64,000 bases of DNA from Pseudomonas pisciculturae (GTDB taxonomy: Bacteria; Pseudomonadota; Gammaproteobacteria; Pseudomonadales; Pseudomonadaceae). A program made the position numbers and the translations under genes. Shown here piece after piece: positions 33,571-42,821 of this stretch; positions within the stretch are counted from its first letter, which is position 1, and every line of letters starts with the position of its first letter. A model generated the notes under the pieces. That model was given only the letters and a program-made list of their open reading frames with translations. It was not told the origin of the DNA and ran no database searches. The DNA is taken from positions 496,001 to 560,000 of the forward strand of contig NZ_JACVZE010000004.1 of the NCBI RefSeq assembly GCF_015461805.1, read 5' to 3'.

Positions 33571-34277
33571 GACTCACCTCTATCAGTAGCACCGCCAGGG
33601 AAGTGACGGGCAATGTTGCGTTTGGACGCGCCGATATGGCGGCGCATCAGCAGTTCGGCCAGTTCACCGTCGCGATCGGCAATCGCATCCAAAATACGGT
33701 GATGCTCGGCAAAGGCCTGGCGTGGACGATTGGGTGTGGCAGAAAACTGGATGCGGTACATGCGCACCAACTGGTACAACTCGCCGCACAGCATTTGGGT
33801 CAGGGTGCGGTTACCGGCGCCTTGAATTATCCGGTAATGAAAATCGAAGTCGCCTTCCTGCTGGTAGTAACCGAGGCCGGCCTGAAAGGCTTCGTCGCGC
33901 TCGTGGGTGTGCAGTACTTGGCGCAGTTCTTCGATTTCGGCATCGGTCATGCGCTCGGCGGCCAGGCGACAAGCCATGCCTTCGAGGGATTCACGGATTT
34001 CATAGAGTTCGATCAGCTCGGCGTGGCTCAACGACACCACGCGCGCGCCCACATGGGGAATGCGCACCAGCAGGCGCTGGCCTTCCAGGCGGTGGATCGC
34101 CTCGCGCAGCGGGCCACGGCTGATGCCATAGGTGCGCGCCAGTTCGGGCTCGGAGATCTTGCTGCCGGGGGCGATTTCGCCCTTGACGATGGCGGCCTGG
34201 ATACGCCGGAAGACGTTCTCCGACATTGTCTGGGATTCGTCCGACGTCGCCACCGGGGCTTCCGATTGATCCAGCAT
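33567..34277 (-). CDS. GntR-family (FCD type) regulator of the methylcitrate operon
   Basis: A 236-residue regulator with an N-terminal GntR winged helix ([43 protein letters not shown]) and a C-terminal FCD helical domain with the metal/ligand residues in the [23 protein letters not shown] and DFDFHYRII regions. The ATG at 34277 has AAAGGTG upstream; a start at 34319 adds 14 unsupported residues. As first gene of the prp operon it probably represses it and responds to 2-methylcitrate, which is known for other prp regulators. Two copies of ATTGTCGACA, one overlapping this start codon, are the likely operators. Confidence 0.88.
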   Translation of the reverse strand: MLDQSEAPVATSDESQTMSENVFRRIQAAIVKGEIAPGSKISEPELARTYGISRGPLREAIHRLEGQRLLVRIPHVGARVVSLSHAELIELYEIRESLEGMACRLAAERMTDAEIEELRQVLHTHERDEAFQAGLGYYQQEGDFDFHYRIIQGAGNRTLTQMLCGELYQLVRMYRIQFSATPNRPRQAFAEHHRILDAIADRDGELAELLMRRHIGASKRNIARHFPGGATDRGES

Positions 34278-34287
34278 ATTGTCGACA
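34278..34287. promoter_or_regulatory. Second, incomplete GntR operator at the regulator's start codon
   Basis: ATTGTCGACA repeats ten of twelve bases of the perfect palindrome 73 bases farther out. It abuts the ATG of the regulator, so binding here would block initiation or transcription. Confidence 0.55.
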
Positions 34288-34350
34288 CCTTTAAAAGCAA
34301 TGCCGCAAAAACTAGCCAATTAGCGCCTGACAGTCAAAGAATAAATACAT

Positions 34351-34362
34351 ATTGTCGACAAT
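34351..34362. promoter_or_regulatory. Palindromic GntR operator of the prp operon
   Basis: ATTGTCGACAAT is a perfect 12-base palindrome fitting the FadR/FCD-type pattern (TNGTNNNACNA). It lies 74 bases upstream of the GntR gene in an AT-rich promoter region. Assignment to this regulator is by position. Confidence 0.7.
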
Positions 34363-34549
34363 CGTCTAATAACCCCTTCTGCACTCTATAGGGGCATGGC
34401 CGCCTGCCAGCGCTGGCGCCAAAAAAGCATCATGTTAGAATGCCCGCCGCTTTTGCCTGACATCATTGGATGAAACGGCGTACGAGGGAGTTTGCGCAGC
34501 AATGCCAGTCGCCTTGAATTGAACATCGCACTGCACCGCCTCGGGATCT

Positions 34550-35086
34550 ATGAGACTTAAGCCCTTCCTTCTATTGTTTTGCCTACTGCTGACACCAGGC
34601 CTCGGCGTTGCCGCCGAGAAGACCGTGTATGGCCTCAACGAATACGCCCAACTGGCCGGTATCAACCTGGAAGTCGCCGCCAAACTGGACACCGGCGCCA
34701 AGACCGCCTCCCTCAGCGCCCGTGATATCAAGCGTTTCAAGCGCAACGGCGAGTCCTGGGTGCGCTTCTACCTCGCCATCGACACCGCCCATTCCCACCC
34801 CATCGAACGCCCCCTGGCCCGCGTCAGCAAGATCAAACGCCGCGCCGGTGACTACGACCCCGATGAGGACAAGAACTACACCGCCCGCCCAGTCATCGCG
34901 CTGGATATCTGCATGGGCACCGCTTTACGCAGCATCGAAGTGAACTTGACTGACCGCAGCGCATTCCAATACCCGCTGCTGATCGGCTCCGAAGCATTAA
35001 AACGCTTTGATGCGCTGGTCGACCCTAGCCTTAAATACGCAGCAGGCAAACCTGCCTGTGCCGCCGACGCTCATACCGCCGAGTAA
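34550..35086 (+). CDS. Retropepsin-like aspartic protease (ATP-dependent zinc protease family)
   Basis: A 178-residue protein with a signal peptide (FLLLFCLLLTPGLGVAAEK) and a retropepsin-like fold of the family annotated as ATP-dependent zinc protease or RimK-associated. The catalytic aspartate motif is KLDTGAKTASLSA (about residues 45-57), and PLLIGSEALKRFDALVDPS closes the domain. The exported protease is the first of three tightly spaced genes, followed by an inactive transglutaminase membrane protein and an ATP-grasp protein. That trio is widespread in Proteobacteria and seems to act on a periplasmic or envelope substrate; its role is not settled to my knowledge. Confidence 0.85.
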   Translation: MRLKPFLLLFCLLLTPGLGVAAEKTVYGLNEYAQLAGINLEVAAKLDTGAKTASLSARDIKRFKRNGESWVRFYLAIDTAHSHPIERPLARVSKIKRRAGDYDPDEDKNYTARPVIALDICMGTALRSIEVNLTDRSAFQYPLLIGSEALKRFDALVDPSLKYAAGKPACAADAHTAE

Positions 35087-35091
35087 ACCGA

Positions 35092-36624
35092 ATGCGCTCT
35101 CTTACCCTGCACCTGAAAATCCTGATCGCCATCCTGGTGGTGCTGGGTATTTCGGTCACCGCCTATCAGATTTTCGTGCTGGGGATCCCCGTCACCGAGG
35201 ACGCCACCGACGACCTGTGGAACATCGACGCCAAGGTCGAGTTCGTCGCCAACCCGAAAGACCCGGTGAAGATCCAGATGTTCGTGCCGCCGCTGAGCCG
35301 CGACTTTGTGAGCCTCAACGAGAGCTTTATCTCGAACAACTACGGGGTGAGCGTCAACCGCATCGATGGCAACCGCAAGGTCACCTGGTCAGCGCGGCGC
35401 GCCACGGGCAACCAGACCCTGTATTACCGCCTGGTGCTGACCAAGCGTTACAGCGGTGAAAAGGTCAAGGTCAAGGGCCCTACCTTCCGCGACAGCATCG
35501 CCGTGGAAGGCCCGGAAAAAATCGCCGCCGAAGCCCTGCTGGCGCCGATCCGCCAGCACTCGGCTGACGTCGAAACCTTTATCACCGAAGCCATCAAGCG
35601 CACGAATAACCTCAACGACGACAATGTGAAGCTGTTGCTGGCGGGCGACCCGTCCACGCCGCACAAAGCCAAGATCGTCGAATTGCTGCTGTCCATCGCC
35701 CATGTGCCGGTGGAAAAAGTCCACACCATCCGCCTGGTGGCCGACCAGCCGCAAACCCCGGAACTGTGGCTGCGCAGCTTCAATGGTAATGACTGGCTGT
35801 ACTTCAACCCGGAAACCGGCGAGCAAGGCCTGCCCAGCGACCGCCTGCTGTGGTGGACCGGCGACGAAAACCTGATCACCGTCGATGGCGGTAAGAAAGC
35901 CATGGTGACGTTCAGCCTGAACAACAGTGAAATGAACGCGATCCGCCTGGCCAAGCTGACGGACGAGAACACCGACGCCAACTTCCTCGAATACTCGCTG
36001 TATGGCCTGCCGCTGCAAACCCAGCAGACCTTCATGATCATGGTGATGATCCCGATTGGCGTGCTGGTGATTTTGATCCTGCGCAACCTGATTGGCCTGC
36101 AAACGCTGGGCACGTTCACCCCGGTGCTGATCGCGCTGGCGTTCCGCGAGACGCAATTGGGCTTCGGGATTGTGTTGTTTACGATTATTACGGCGTTGGG
36201 GCTGTCCCTCAGGTCGTACCTGGAGCACTTGAAGTTGCAGATGTTGCCGAGGTTGTCGGTGGTGCTGACCTTCGTGGTGGTGCTGATCGCGGCCATCAGC
36301 CTGTTCAGCCATAAGCTGGGCCTGGAGCGCGGCTTGTCGGTGGCGCTGTTCCCGATGGTGATCCTGACCATGACCATCGAACGCCTGTCGATCACCTGGG
36401 AAGAACGCGGCGCCAACCATGCGTTGAAAGTGGCGATTGGTACGCTGTTTGCCGCCTCCCTGGCGCACCTGATCATGAGCGTGCCGGAGTTGGTGTACTT
36501 CGTGTTTACCTTCCCGGCGATCCTGCTGATTCTGGTGGGTTTCATGCTGGCCATGGGTCGTTATCGCGGTTACCGCCTGACCGAGCTGGTGCGTTTCAAG
36601 GCGTTCTTGAAGGCTGATAAGTAA
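35092..36624 (+). CDS. Inactive transglutaminase fused to a seven-helix membrane domain
   Basis: A 510-residue membrane protein. An N-terminal helix (ILIAILVVLGISVTAYQIFVLG) is followed by a long periplasmic region (about 40-310) of degenerate transglutaminase type, then six or seven helices from about residue 320 (MIMVMIPIGVLVILILRNLIG to FPAILLILVGFMLAMG). The periplasmic part lacks an obvious catalytic Cys-His-Asp triad, in line with the family name. It begins five bases after the protease stop and overlaps the ATP-grasp gene (TAATG), so the three products probably form one complex. Confidence 0.87.
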   Translation: MRSLTLHLKILIAILVVLGISVTAYQIFVLGIPVTEDATDDLWNIDAKVEFVANPKDPVKIQMFVPPLSRDFVSLNESFISNNYGVSVNRIDGNRKVTWSARRATGNQTLYYRLVLTKRYSGEKVKVKGPTFRDSIAVEGPEKIAAEALLAPIRQHSADVETFITEAIKRTNNLNDDNVKLLLAGDPSTPHKAKIVELLLSIAHVPVEKVHTIRLVADQPQTPELWLRSFNGNDWLYFNPETGEQGLPSDRLLWWTGDENLITVDGGKKAMVTFSLNNSEMNAIRLAKLTDENTDANFLEYSLYGLPLQTQQTFMIMVMIPIGVLVILILRNLIGLQTLGTFTPVLIALAFRETQLGFGIVLFTIITALGLSLRSYLEHLKLQMLPRLSVVLTFVVVLIAAISLFSHKLGLERGLSVALFPMVILTMTIERLSITWEERGANHALKVAIGTLFAASLAHLIMSVPELVYFVFTFPAILLILVGFMLAMGRYRGYRLTELVRFKAFLKADK

Positions 36625-37610
36625 TGTTCGGTTTCTGGAAGACCTGGAAGGCCCTCGAAGCGCGAGGGATCATGGGCATCAACCGGCGTAATGCCGACTA
36701 CGTGCTCAAGTACAACAAGCGCAGCCTGTACCCGATCGTGGATGACAAGATCATCACCAAGGAGCGGGCCATCGCCGCCGGCATCCATGTGCCGCAAATG
36801 TACGGGGTGATCTCCACCGAGAAGGAAATCGACAAACTCGACGAGATCATCGGTGGGCGCAGCGACTTCGTGATCAAACCGGCCCAGGGTGCGGGCGGTG
36901 ACGGCATCCTGGTAGTAGCAGACCGGTTTGAGGGGCGCTATCGCACGGTGTCCGGCAAGATCATCAGCCATGAAGAGATCGAGCATCAGATCTCCAGCAT
37001 CCTCACCGGCCTGTATTCCCTGGGCGGCCACCGCGACCGTGCGCTGATCGAGTACCGCGTGGTGCCCGACCAAATTTTCAAGAGCATCAGCTACGAAGGC
37101 GTGCCGGACATTCGCATCATTGTGTTGATGGGCTACCCGGTGATGGCCATGTTGCGCCTGCCGACGCGCCAGTCCGGCGGCAAGGCCAACCTGCACCAGG
37201 GCGCGATTGGCGTTGGGGTCGACCTGGCCACTGGCCTGACCCTGCGCGGCACCTGGCTGAACAACATCATCACCAAACACCCCGACACCACCAATGCGGT
37301 GGATGGCGTGCAACTGCCCAACTGGGACGGTTTCATGAAACTCGCGGCGGGCTGCTATGAGCTGTGTGGCCTGGGGTATATCGGTGTGGACATGGTGCTC
37401 GACCAAGAGAAAGGCCCATTGATCCTGGAGCTGAATGCGCGGCCGGGGCTGAATATCCAGATTGCCAATGACTGCGGGCTGACCTTGCGCACCCATGCGG
37501 TGGAAGCGCGGCTTGAAGAGTTGAAAGCGGCTGGCGTGACCGAAACCCCGGAAGAGCGGGTGAAGTTCGTGCAGGAGATGTTTGGGCATATTCCGCCTGT
37601 GGAAGGCTGA
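36624..37610 (+). CDS. RimK-like ATP-grasp ligase (alpha-L-glutamate ligase-related)
   Basis: A 328-residue cytoplasmic ATP-grasp protein. Nucleotide-binding features are FVIKPAQGAGGDGILVV (near 80-97), GVDMVLDQEKGPLILELNARPGLNIQIAN (the metal-binding Glu and Asn near 262-272). The first 50 residues (RNADYVLKYNKRSLYPIVDDK) resemble the entry helix of RimK-like enzymes, which add glutamate or other amino acids to a carboxylate. The substrate is unknown. It overlaps the upstream membrane protein by one base and is followed by a REP pair. Confidence 0.87.
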   Translation: MFGFWKTWKALEARGIMGINRRNADYVLKYNKRSLYPIVDDKIITKERAIAAGIHVPQMYGVISTEKEIDKLDEIIGGRSDFVIKPAQGAGGDGILVVADRFEGRYRTVSGKIISHEEIEHQISSILTGLYSLGGHRDRALIEYRVVPDQIFKSISYEGVPDIRIIVLMGYPVMAMLRLPTRQSGGKANLHQGAIGVGVDLATGLTLRGTWLNNIITKHPDTTNAVDGVQLPNWDGFMKLAAGCYELCGLGYIGVDMVLDQEKGPLILELNARPGLNIQIANDCGLTLRTHAVEARLEELKAAGVTETPEERVKFVQEMFGHIPPVEG

Positions 37611-37625
37611 ACACCGCGTCGGCTG

Positions 37626-37709
37626 CATCGCAGGCAAGCCAGCTCCCACAGTTGACTGCATTCCAAAGGATGTACTCGGTCAACTGTGGGAGCTGGCTTG
37701 CCTGCGATA
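37626..37709. repeat. REP pair, GTGGG ends inward, CTGGCTTGCCTGCGAT type
   Basis: Inverted arms ATCGCAGGCAAGCCAGCTCC and complement facing inward, with the spacer TTGACTGCATTCC...ACTCGGTCAA shared with the pairs at 18.5 and 39.2 kb. It lies between the ATP-grasp gene and pabB. Confidence 0.9.
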
Positions 37710-37826
37710 GCATTCGTAAAAACACCCTCCCATCAGAATGTGCCCACATTCCAGCTGCCCCTAGGACCAAACCCTTCAGCGGATTACAATCCCCTCCCCC
37801 AAGCCAACGGCTGATCCATCCCGCGC

Positions 37827-39170
37827 ATGTCAACCTGCTCCGTACACCCACTGCCCTACCGGGCCAACCCCGCCGAGTATTTCGCGGCGATTCGCCATGC
37901 ACCCGGCGCGGTGCTGCTGGACAGCGGCCGCCCGGTGGCCGAGCGTGGGCGTTATGACCTGCTCAGTGCCTGGCCTCTGGAAACCTTGACGGTATCGCCT
38001 GACGAAAGCGGCAGCGACTTCCTGCAACGCCTGCGGCAAAACCTCACGCAGATGGGTGAGGCGAATTTGCCGGCTGGTTATGAACTGCCCTTCGCCGGCG
38101 GCTTGATCGGCTACCTGAGCTACGACTTCGGCCGGCATTTGGAGCAGATGCCCACCTTGGCCGCCGACGACCTGCACCTGCCGGATGCACGCTTTGGGCT
38201 ATACGCCTGGGCGCTGATCAGCGATCACCAGGCGCAGACCAGCCAGCTTGTCTTCCATCCGGCATGTGTCGATAGCGAGCGCCAACGCCTGATTGGGTTG
38301 TTCAGCGCGCAGATGCTCGACACGCCTGCCACCTTCAAACTCCAAGGCCCTATGGCCCCGGACCTCACCGCCGAGGCTTATCGCCAGGCCATTGTGCGCA
38401 TCCAGGACTATATCCAGGCCGGCGACTGCTACCAGGTCAACTTTGCCCAGCGCTTTCGTGCGCCCTGTCTCGGTGACCCATGGGTGGCCTATTGCGCGTT
38501 GCGCGAAGCGTGCCCCACGCCGTTTTCCGGATTCCAGAGCCTGCCGGATGACGGCGCGGTACTGAGCCTGTCACCAGAGCGTTTCGTGCGCATCAGCGAG
38601 CGCCATGTCGAAACCCGCCCGATCAAAGGCACCCGCCCCCGTGGTTTAACACCCGCAGAAGACGCCGCCAACGCCGCCGAACTGCTGGCCAGCCCCAAGG
38701 ACCGCGCTGAAAACCTGATGATCGTCGACCTGCTGCGCAACGACCTCGGCCGCACCTGCCGCACCGGCTCGGTGAGTGTGCCGGAGCTGTTCAGCCTCGA
38801 AAGCTACCCCAACGTGCACCATCTGGTGAGCAGCGTGATCGGTGAACTGGCCGACGACAAAGACGCCCTCGACCTGATCGCCGGCAGCTTCCCCGGCGGC
38901 TCCATCACCGGCGCCCCGAAGATCCGCGCCATGCAGATCATCGACGAACTGGAACCGACCCGGCGCGGGCTGTACTGCGGCTCATTGGTCTATCTGGATG
39001 TGCGCGGCGAGATGGACAGTTCCATCGCCATCCGCAGCTTGCTGGTCAAGGATGGGCAGGTGTGCTGCTGGGGCGGCGGCGGGATTGTCGCGGACTCGCA
39101 GTGGGAGGCGGAGTATCAGGAGTCGCTGACGAAGGTGCGGGTGTTGCTGCAGACACTGGAAGGTTTGTAG
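37827..39170 (+). CDS. pabB: Aminodeoxychorismate synthase component I
   Basis: A 447-residue chorismate-utilising enzyme that with PabA makes 4-amino-4-deoxychorismate for folate. Signatures are GDCYQVNFAQRF, ETRPIKGTRPRG, AENLMIVDLLRNDLGRTC, and PGGSITGAPKIRAMQIIDELEPTRRGLYCG. The N-terminal beta-sandwich contains the PabB-typical GGLIGYLSYDFGRHLE. The PIKGTRPRG motif with lysine distinguishes PabB from anthranilate synthase, which has alanine at that position. Start is the ATG at 37827. It is followed by a REP pair and convergent thrH. Confidence 0.92.
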   Translation: MSTCSVHPLPYRANPAEYFAAIRHAPGAVLLDSGRPVAERGRYDLLSAWPLETLTVSPDESGSDFLQRLRQNLTQMGEANLPAGYELPFAGGLIGYLSYDFGRHLEQMPTLAADDLHLPDARFGLYAWALISDHQAQTSQLVFHPACVDSERQRLIGLFSAQMLDTPATFKLQGPMAPDLTAEAYRQAIVRIQDYIQAGDCYQVNFAQRFRAPCLGDPWVAYCALREACPTPFSGFQSLPDDGAVLSLSPERFVRISERHVETRPIKGTRPRGLTPAEDAANAAELLASPKDRAENLMIVDLLRNDLGRTCRTGSVSVPELFSLESYPNVHHLVSSVIGELADDKDALDLIAGSFPGGSITGAPKIRAMQIIDELEPTRRGLYCGSLVYLDVRGEMDSSIAIRSLLVKDGQVCCWGGGGIVADSQWEAEYQESLTKVRVLLQTLEGL

Positions 39171-39186
39171 TGACTGGGCGGACCTC

Positions 39187-39269
39187 TTCGCGAGCAAGCC
39201 CGCTCCCACATTTGACCGCATTCCAAAGGATGTACTCGGTCAAAAGTGGGAGCTGGCTTGCCTGCGATA
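39187..39269. repeat. Chimeric REP pair, GTGGG ends inward
   Basis: The left arm is of the CGCGAGCAAGCCCGCTCCCAC type, the right arm of the GTGGGAGCTGGCTTGCCTGC type, so the arms belong to different REP variants. The spacer TTGACCGCATTCC...ACTCGGTCAA matches the 37.6 kb pair. Confidence 0.88.
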
Positions 39270-39293
39270 AGGCCACCAGCCGCGCTGAAAGGC

Positions 39294-39911
39294 TTACAGG
39301 CTCAACGCCCGATTCGACGCCTTGATAAATTCCTGCTTCAACGCCTCAAACGTATGCACCGCCGGAAACTGCGGGAACTCGCGAATCACATTCTCCGGCG
39401 CATGGAACAAAATCCCACGGTCGGCTTCGCCCAGCATGGTGGTGTCGTTGTAGGAATCGCCGGCGGCGATCACGCGGTAGTACAGGCTCTTGAACGCCAG
39501 TACCGACTGACGCTTGGGGTCTTTCTGGCGCAGTTGGTAACTCACTACACGGTCATTGTCGTCGGTGATAAGCCGGTGGCACAGCAGCGTAGGGAAACCC
39601 AGTTGGCGCATCAGCGGCTGGGAAAACTCGTAGAACGTGTCGGACAGGATCACCACCTGGAAGCGCTCGCGCAGCCAGTTGACGAATTCGATGGCGCCGT
39701 CCAGCGGCTTGAGGGTGGCGATCACCTCTTGGATGTCGCCGAGCTTGAGCCCGTGTTCGTCGAGGATGCGCAGGCGTTGCTTCATCAGCACGTCGTAGTC
39801 GGGAATGTCCCGCGTGGTGGCCCGCAGGGATTCAATACCGGTTTTTTCGGCGAAGGCGATCCAGATTTCCGGAACCAGCACCCCTTCCAGGTCGAGACAG
39901 GCAATTTCCAC
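39294..39911 (-). CDS. thrH: Bifunctional phosphoserine phosphatase / homoserine phosphotransferase
   Basis: A 205-residue HAD-superfamily protein of the ThrH type. Motif I is LDLEGVLVPE (nucleophile Asp), motif II is VVILSDTFYEF, and motif III/IV contains AFKSLYYRVIAAGDSYNDTTML. The unusual DLEG motif I is characteristic of ThrH, which can pass phosphate from phosphoserine to homoserine. The start codon is GTG at 39911 with GGGAG seven bases upstream. It is divergent from cysH. Confidence 0.93.
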   Translation of the reverse strand: MEIACLDLEGVLVPEIWIAFAEKTGIESLRATTRDIPDYDVLMKQRLRILDEHGLKLGDIQEVIATLKPLDGAIEFVNWLRERFQVVILSDTFYEFSQPLMRQLGFPTLLCHRLITDDNDRVVSYQLRQKDPKRQSVLAFKSLYYRVIAAGDSYNDTTMLGEADRGILFHAPENVIREFPQFPAVHTFEALKQEFIKASNRALSL

Positions 39912-40063
39912 AAGACACTCCCATTAGATGTTGTTAGTTGAGCGAGCAAAAGGACTGCCGAACTCTAGCGATTCAAGCTCGCCGCCGCAACGCAGAGCGG
40001 ATTTTGATACCATCGCTCCCCTATAGAGCGCTCAGCGCCACTGACCTTGTAGGAACCGTCCTG

Positions 40064-40798
40064 ATGAACCAAGCTTTCGACGTCGTTGAACTCGCCGCGA
40101 CCTATGCCAACAAGTCTGCCCAGGACATTCTCAAGCTGGCGTTCAGCCAGTTCGGTGATGACCTGTGGATTTCCTTCAGTGGCGCCGAGGACGTGGTGCT
40201 GGTGGACATGGCCTGGAAGCTGAACAAGAACGTCAAAGTGTTCAGCCTCGACACTGGCCGGCTGCACCCGGAAACCTATCGGTTTATCGAGCAGGTGCGC
40301 GAGTTCTACAAGATCGACATCGAATTGATCTCGCCGGACCAGACCAAGCTGGAACCTTTCGTCAAGGAAAAGGGCCTGTTCAGCTTCTACAAGGACGGCC
40401 ACGGCGAATGCTGTGGCGTGCGCAAGATCGAACCCTTGCGCCGCAAACTGTCTGGCGTGAGCGCCTGGGCCACCGGCCAGCGCCGCGACCAGAGCCCCGG
40501 CACCCGCAGCCAGGTGGCGGCCTTGGAGATTGATAGTGCCTTCTCTACGCCGGAACGCACCCTTTACAAATTCAACCCATTGGCACAGATGACCAGCGAG
40601 GAAATCTGGGGCTATATCCGCATGCTGGAGCTGCCGTACAACAGCCTGCATGAGCGTGGTTTTATCAGCATCGGCTGCGAGCCTTGCACACGGCCGGTGT
40701 TGCCGAACCAGCATGAGCGCGAGGGTCGCTGGTGGTGGGAAGAGGCCACGCAGAAGGAATGTGGGCTGCATGCGGGGAATATCATCAGCAAGGCGTGA
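40064..40798 (+). CDS. cysH: Assimilatory APS reductase
   Basis: A 244-residue enzyme reducing adenylyl sulfate to sulfite for cysteine synthesis. [17 protein letters not shown] is the nucleotide-binding SGAED motif, [12 protein letters not shown] and [10 protein letters not shown] are the two cysteine pairs binding a 4Fe-4S cluster, and the C-terminal ECGLHAGN carries the catalytic cysteine. The cluster cysteines mark it as APS rather than PAPS reductase. The ATG at 40064 gives the family-standard N-terminus. Confidence 0.95.
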   Translation: MNQAFDVVELAATYANKSAQDILKLAFSQFGDDLWISFSGAEDVVLVDMAWKLNKNVKVFSLDTGRLHPETYRFIEQVREFYKIDIELISPDQTKLEPFVKEKGLFSFYKDGHGECCGVRKIEPLRRKLSGVSAWATGQRRDQSPGTRSQVAALEIDSAFSTPERTLYKFNPLAQMTSEEIWGYIRMLELPYNSLHERGFISIGCEPCTRPVLPNQHEREGRWWWEEATQKECGLHAGNIISKA

Positions 40799-40831
40799 AG
40801 CTGATGCGATAGACATGTCGGGCGCGGTTTG

Positions 40832-40922
40832 TGTGGGAGCTGGCTTGCCTGCGATAGCGGTGTATCAGTTGATGTATTCATCACTGGCACACCGCTTTCG
40901 CGAGCAAGCCCGCTCCCACATT
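40832..40922. repeat. Chimeric REP pair, GTGGG ends outward
   Basis: Left arm GTGGGAGCTGGCTTGCCTGC, right arm complement of the GTGGGAGCGGGCTTGCTCGC type: again two REP variants in one pair. The spacer follows the AGCGGTGTATCAG...ACACCGCT pattern of outward pairs. Confidence 0.88.
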
Positions 40923-41282
40923 TGTTTTTGCATTGCTCATTAAATATGTACACATACATGTAACCATCGGTGCCATTTATGTGTGCAATTTCTCTTCGAC
41001 TGCACCATTGCGTAACACCTCTCCCCTTTTGATTTTCACCTTTGTGAATCGCCTAGTTCCTACTGAAAAATAAATACCTGTTCAACTGGTCAATTTATAT
41101 TTCTTCAAATTCAGTAAGTTACTAAACCAACCTATAAAAACGAAATTACCCACAGTTTTCATAGATCAAAAACTGGCACGCATGTGGCTTAAGGTGAAAA
41201 GCGCTTTGTATACAATAAATACAAAACCTACATACACTTTGCCATCCGCGGCTTGCTCGCAGATGTGCTGGAGCCTGCCGGA
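40923..41282. other. AT-rich gap upstream of the NCS1 permease
   Basis: About 360 bases clearly lower in G+C than the surroundings, with no gene I can support. It contains a perfect palindrome TTGTATACAA at 41206-41215, treated separately, and is otherwise featureless. It probably holds the permease promoter. Confidence 0.6.
41206..41215. promoter_or_regulatory. Palindromic operator candidate upstream of the permease
   Basis: TTGTATACAA is a perfect ten-base palindrome 68 bases before the permease start. This is a common operator shape for GntR-type regulators. No such regulator is encoded beside it, so the binder is unknown. Confidence 0.45.
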
Positions 41283-42809
41283 ATGCGTACAAGCCTCTCG
41301 AATAACATCGCACTGGAACTGCCCTCCGCCCTGAACCCCGACGCAACCGGGCCAGGCCCGTTGGTGCTCAGCCCGCGCCTGCACAACAAGGATCTTGCGC
41401 CTACCAAGGTCGAAGGCCGACGCTGGGGGCGTTACAGCATCTTCGCGCTGTGGACCAATGACGTGCACAACATCGCTAACTACTCCTTTGCCATCGGCTT
41501 ATATGCCTTGGGCCTGGGTGGCTGGCAGATTCTGTTGTCACTGGGTATTGGCGCGGCGCTGGTGTATTTCTTTATGAACCTGTCGGGTTATATGGGGCAG
41601 AAGACCGGTGTGCCATTCCCGGTGATGAGCCGCATCAGTTTCGGCATCCACGGTGCGCAGATTCCGGCGCTGATCCGTGCGGTGATTGCGATTGCCTGGT
41701 TTGGTATTCAGACCTACCTGGCCTCGGTGGTTTTCCGCGTGTTGCTGACGGCGATTCATCCGGGCTTTGCCGAATACGACCACGATTCGATCCTCGGCCT
41801 GTCGTCCCTGGGCTGGGCGTGTTTCGTGGCGATCTGGCTGGTGCAACTGGTGATCCTGGCCTATGGCATGGAGATGGTGCGCCGCTACGAAGGCTTCGCC
41901 GGGCCGGTGATTTTGCTGACGGTGGCTTCATTGGCCGGCTGGATGTACTTCCAAACCGGCGGCAACATCGCGTGGTCGATTCGCGAACCGCTGAGTGGCG
42001 GTGAGATGTGGCGCAATATCTTTGCCGGTGGCGCGCTGTGGCTGGCGATCTACGGCACGTTGATCCTCAACTTCTGCGACTTCGCCCGCTCCTCGCCGTG
42101 CCGTAAGACAATCCAAGTGGGTAACTTTTGGGGCCTGCCGGTGAATATCCTGGTGTTTGCCGCCATTACCGTGCTGCTGTGCGGCGGGCAGTTCCAGCTC
42201 AACGGCCGGGTGATTGAAAGCCCGACCGAAATCATCGCCGCCATCCCGAATACCTTCTTCCTGGTGCTGGGTTGCCTGGCGTTCCTGATCGTCACCGTGG
42301 CGGTGAACATCATGGCCAACTTCGTCGCACCCGCCTTTGTGCTGAGCAACCTGGCGCCCAAGTACCTGAACTTTCGCCGCGCCGGGTTGATCAGCGCCAC
42401 GGTTGCCGTGCTGATCCTGCCTTGGAACCTCTACAACAGCCCGCTGGTGATCGTGTATTTCCTCTCCGGCCTGGGCGCGCTGCTGGGGCCGTTGTACGGG
42501 GTGATCATGGTCGATTACTGGCTGATCCGTAAAAGCCGGGTGGACGTGCTGCAACTGTATAGCGAAGACCCAAACGGGGTTTATTACTACAGCCGCGGGG
42601 TCAATTTGCGCGCAGTGGCGGCATTTATTCCTGCGGCCGTGATCGCCATTCTCCTGGCACTGTTGCCCGGCTTTGCCAGCGTCTCGCCGTTTTCCTGGAT
42701 GTTTGGCGCCGGTATTGCAGGGCTGCTGTACCTGCTGATCGCCAAGCGCCAGCCGTTCTACGCCGATGTCAGTGGCGAAAGCATTGCCGTCGATAACGTC
42801 AGTCATTAA
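41283..42809 (+). CDS. NCS1-family nucleobase/hydantoin:cation symporter
   Basis: A 508-residue inner-membrane transporter with about twelve helices. NCS1 signatures are the N-terminal GRRWGRYSIFALWTNDVHNIANYSFAIGLYALGLG region, GYMGQKTGVPFPVMSRISFGIHGAQIPALIRA near residue 105, and the second-half PKYLNFRRAGLISA. This motif set fits the hydantoin/allantoin/uracil branch (Mhp1, PucI-like). The racemase gene 12 bases downstream points to a cyclic ureide such as hydantoin or allantoin. A start at the TTG 41253 is possible but less likely. Confidence 0.88.
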   Translation: MRTSLSNNIALELPSALNPDATGPGPLVLSPRLHNKDLAPTKVEGRRWGRYSIFALWTNDVHNIANYSFAIGLYALGLGGWQILLSLGIGAALVYFFMNLSGYMGQKTGVPFPVMSRISFGIHGAQIPALIRAVIAIAWFGIQTYLASVVFRVLLTAIHPGFAEYDHDSILGLSSLGWACFVAIWLVQLVILAYGMEMVRRYEGFAGPVILLTVASLAGWMYFQTGGNIAWSIREPLSGGEMWRNIFAGGALWLAIYGTLILNFCDFARSSPCRKTIQVGNFWGLPVNILVFAAITVLLCGGQFQLNGRVIESPTEIIAAIPNTFFLVLGCLAFLIVTVAVNIMANFVAPAFVLSNLAPKYLNFRRAGLISATVAVLILPWNLYNSPLVIVYFLSGLGALLGPLYGVIMVDYWLIRKSRVDVLQLYSEDPNGVYYYSRGVNLRAVAAFIPAAVIAILLALLPGFASVSPFSWMFGAGIAGLLYLLIAKRQPFYADVSGESIAVDNVSH

Positions 42810-42821
42810 TAAGGACTTTCC

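Noticed and set aside
36624..37610. Calling the ATP-grasp gene rimK
   Set aside because: It lacks the ribosomal-protein context, and its partners define a separate family; the substrate is unknown.
40923..41282. AT-rich gap as an origin or phage remnant
   Set aside because: No iterons, DnaA-box cluster or phage genes; the plain reading is a promoter region.
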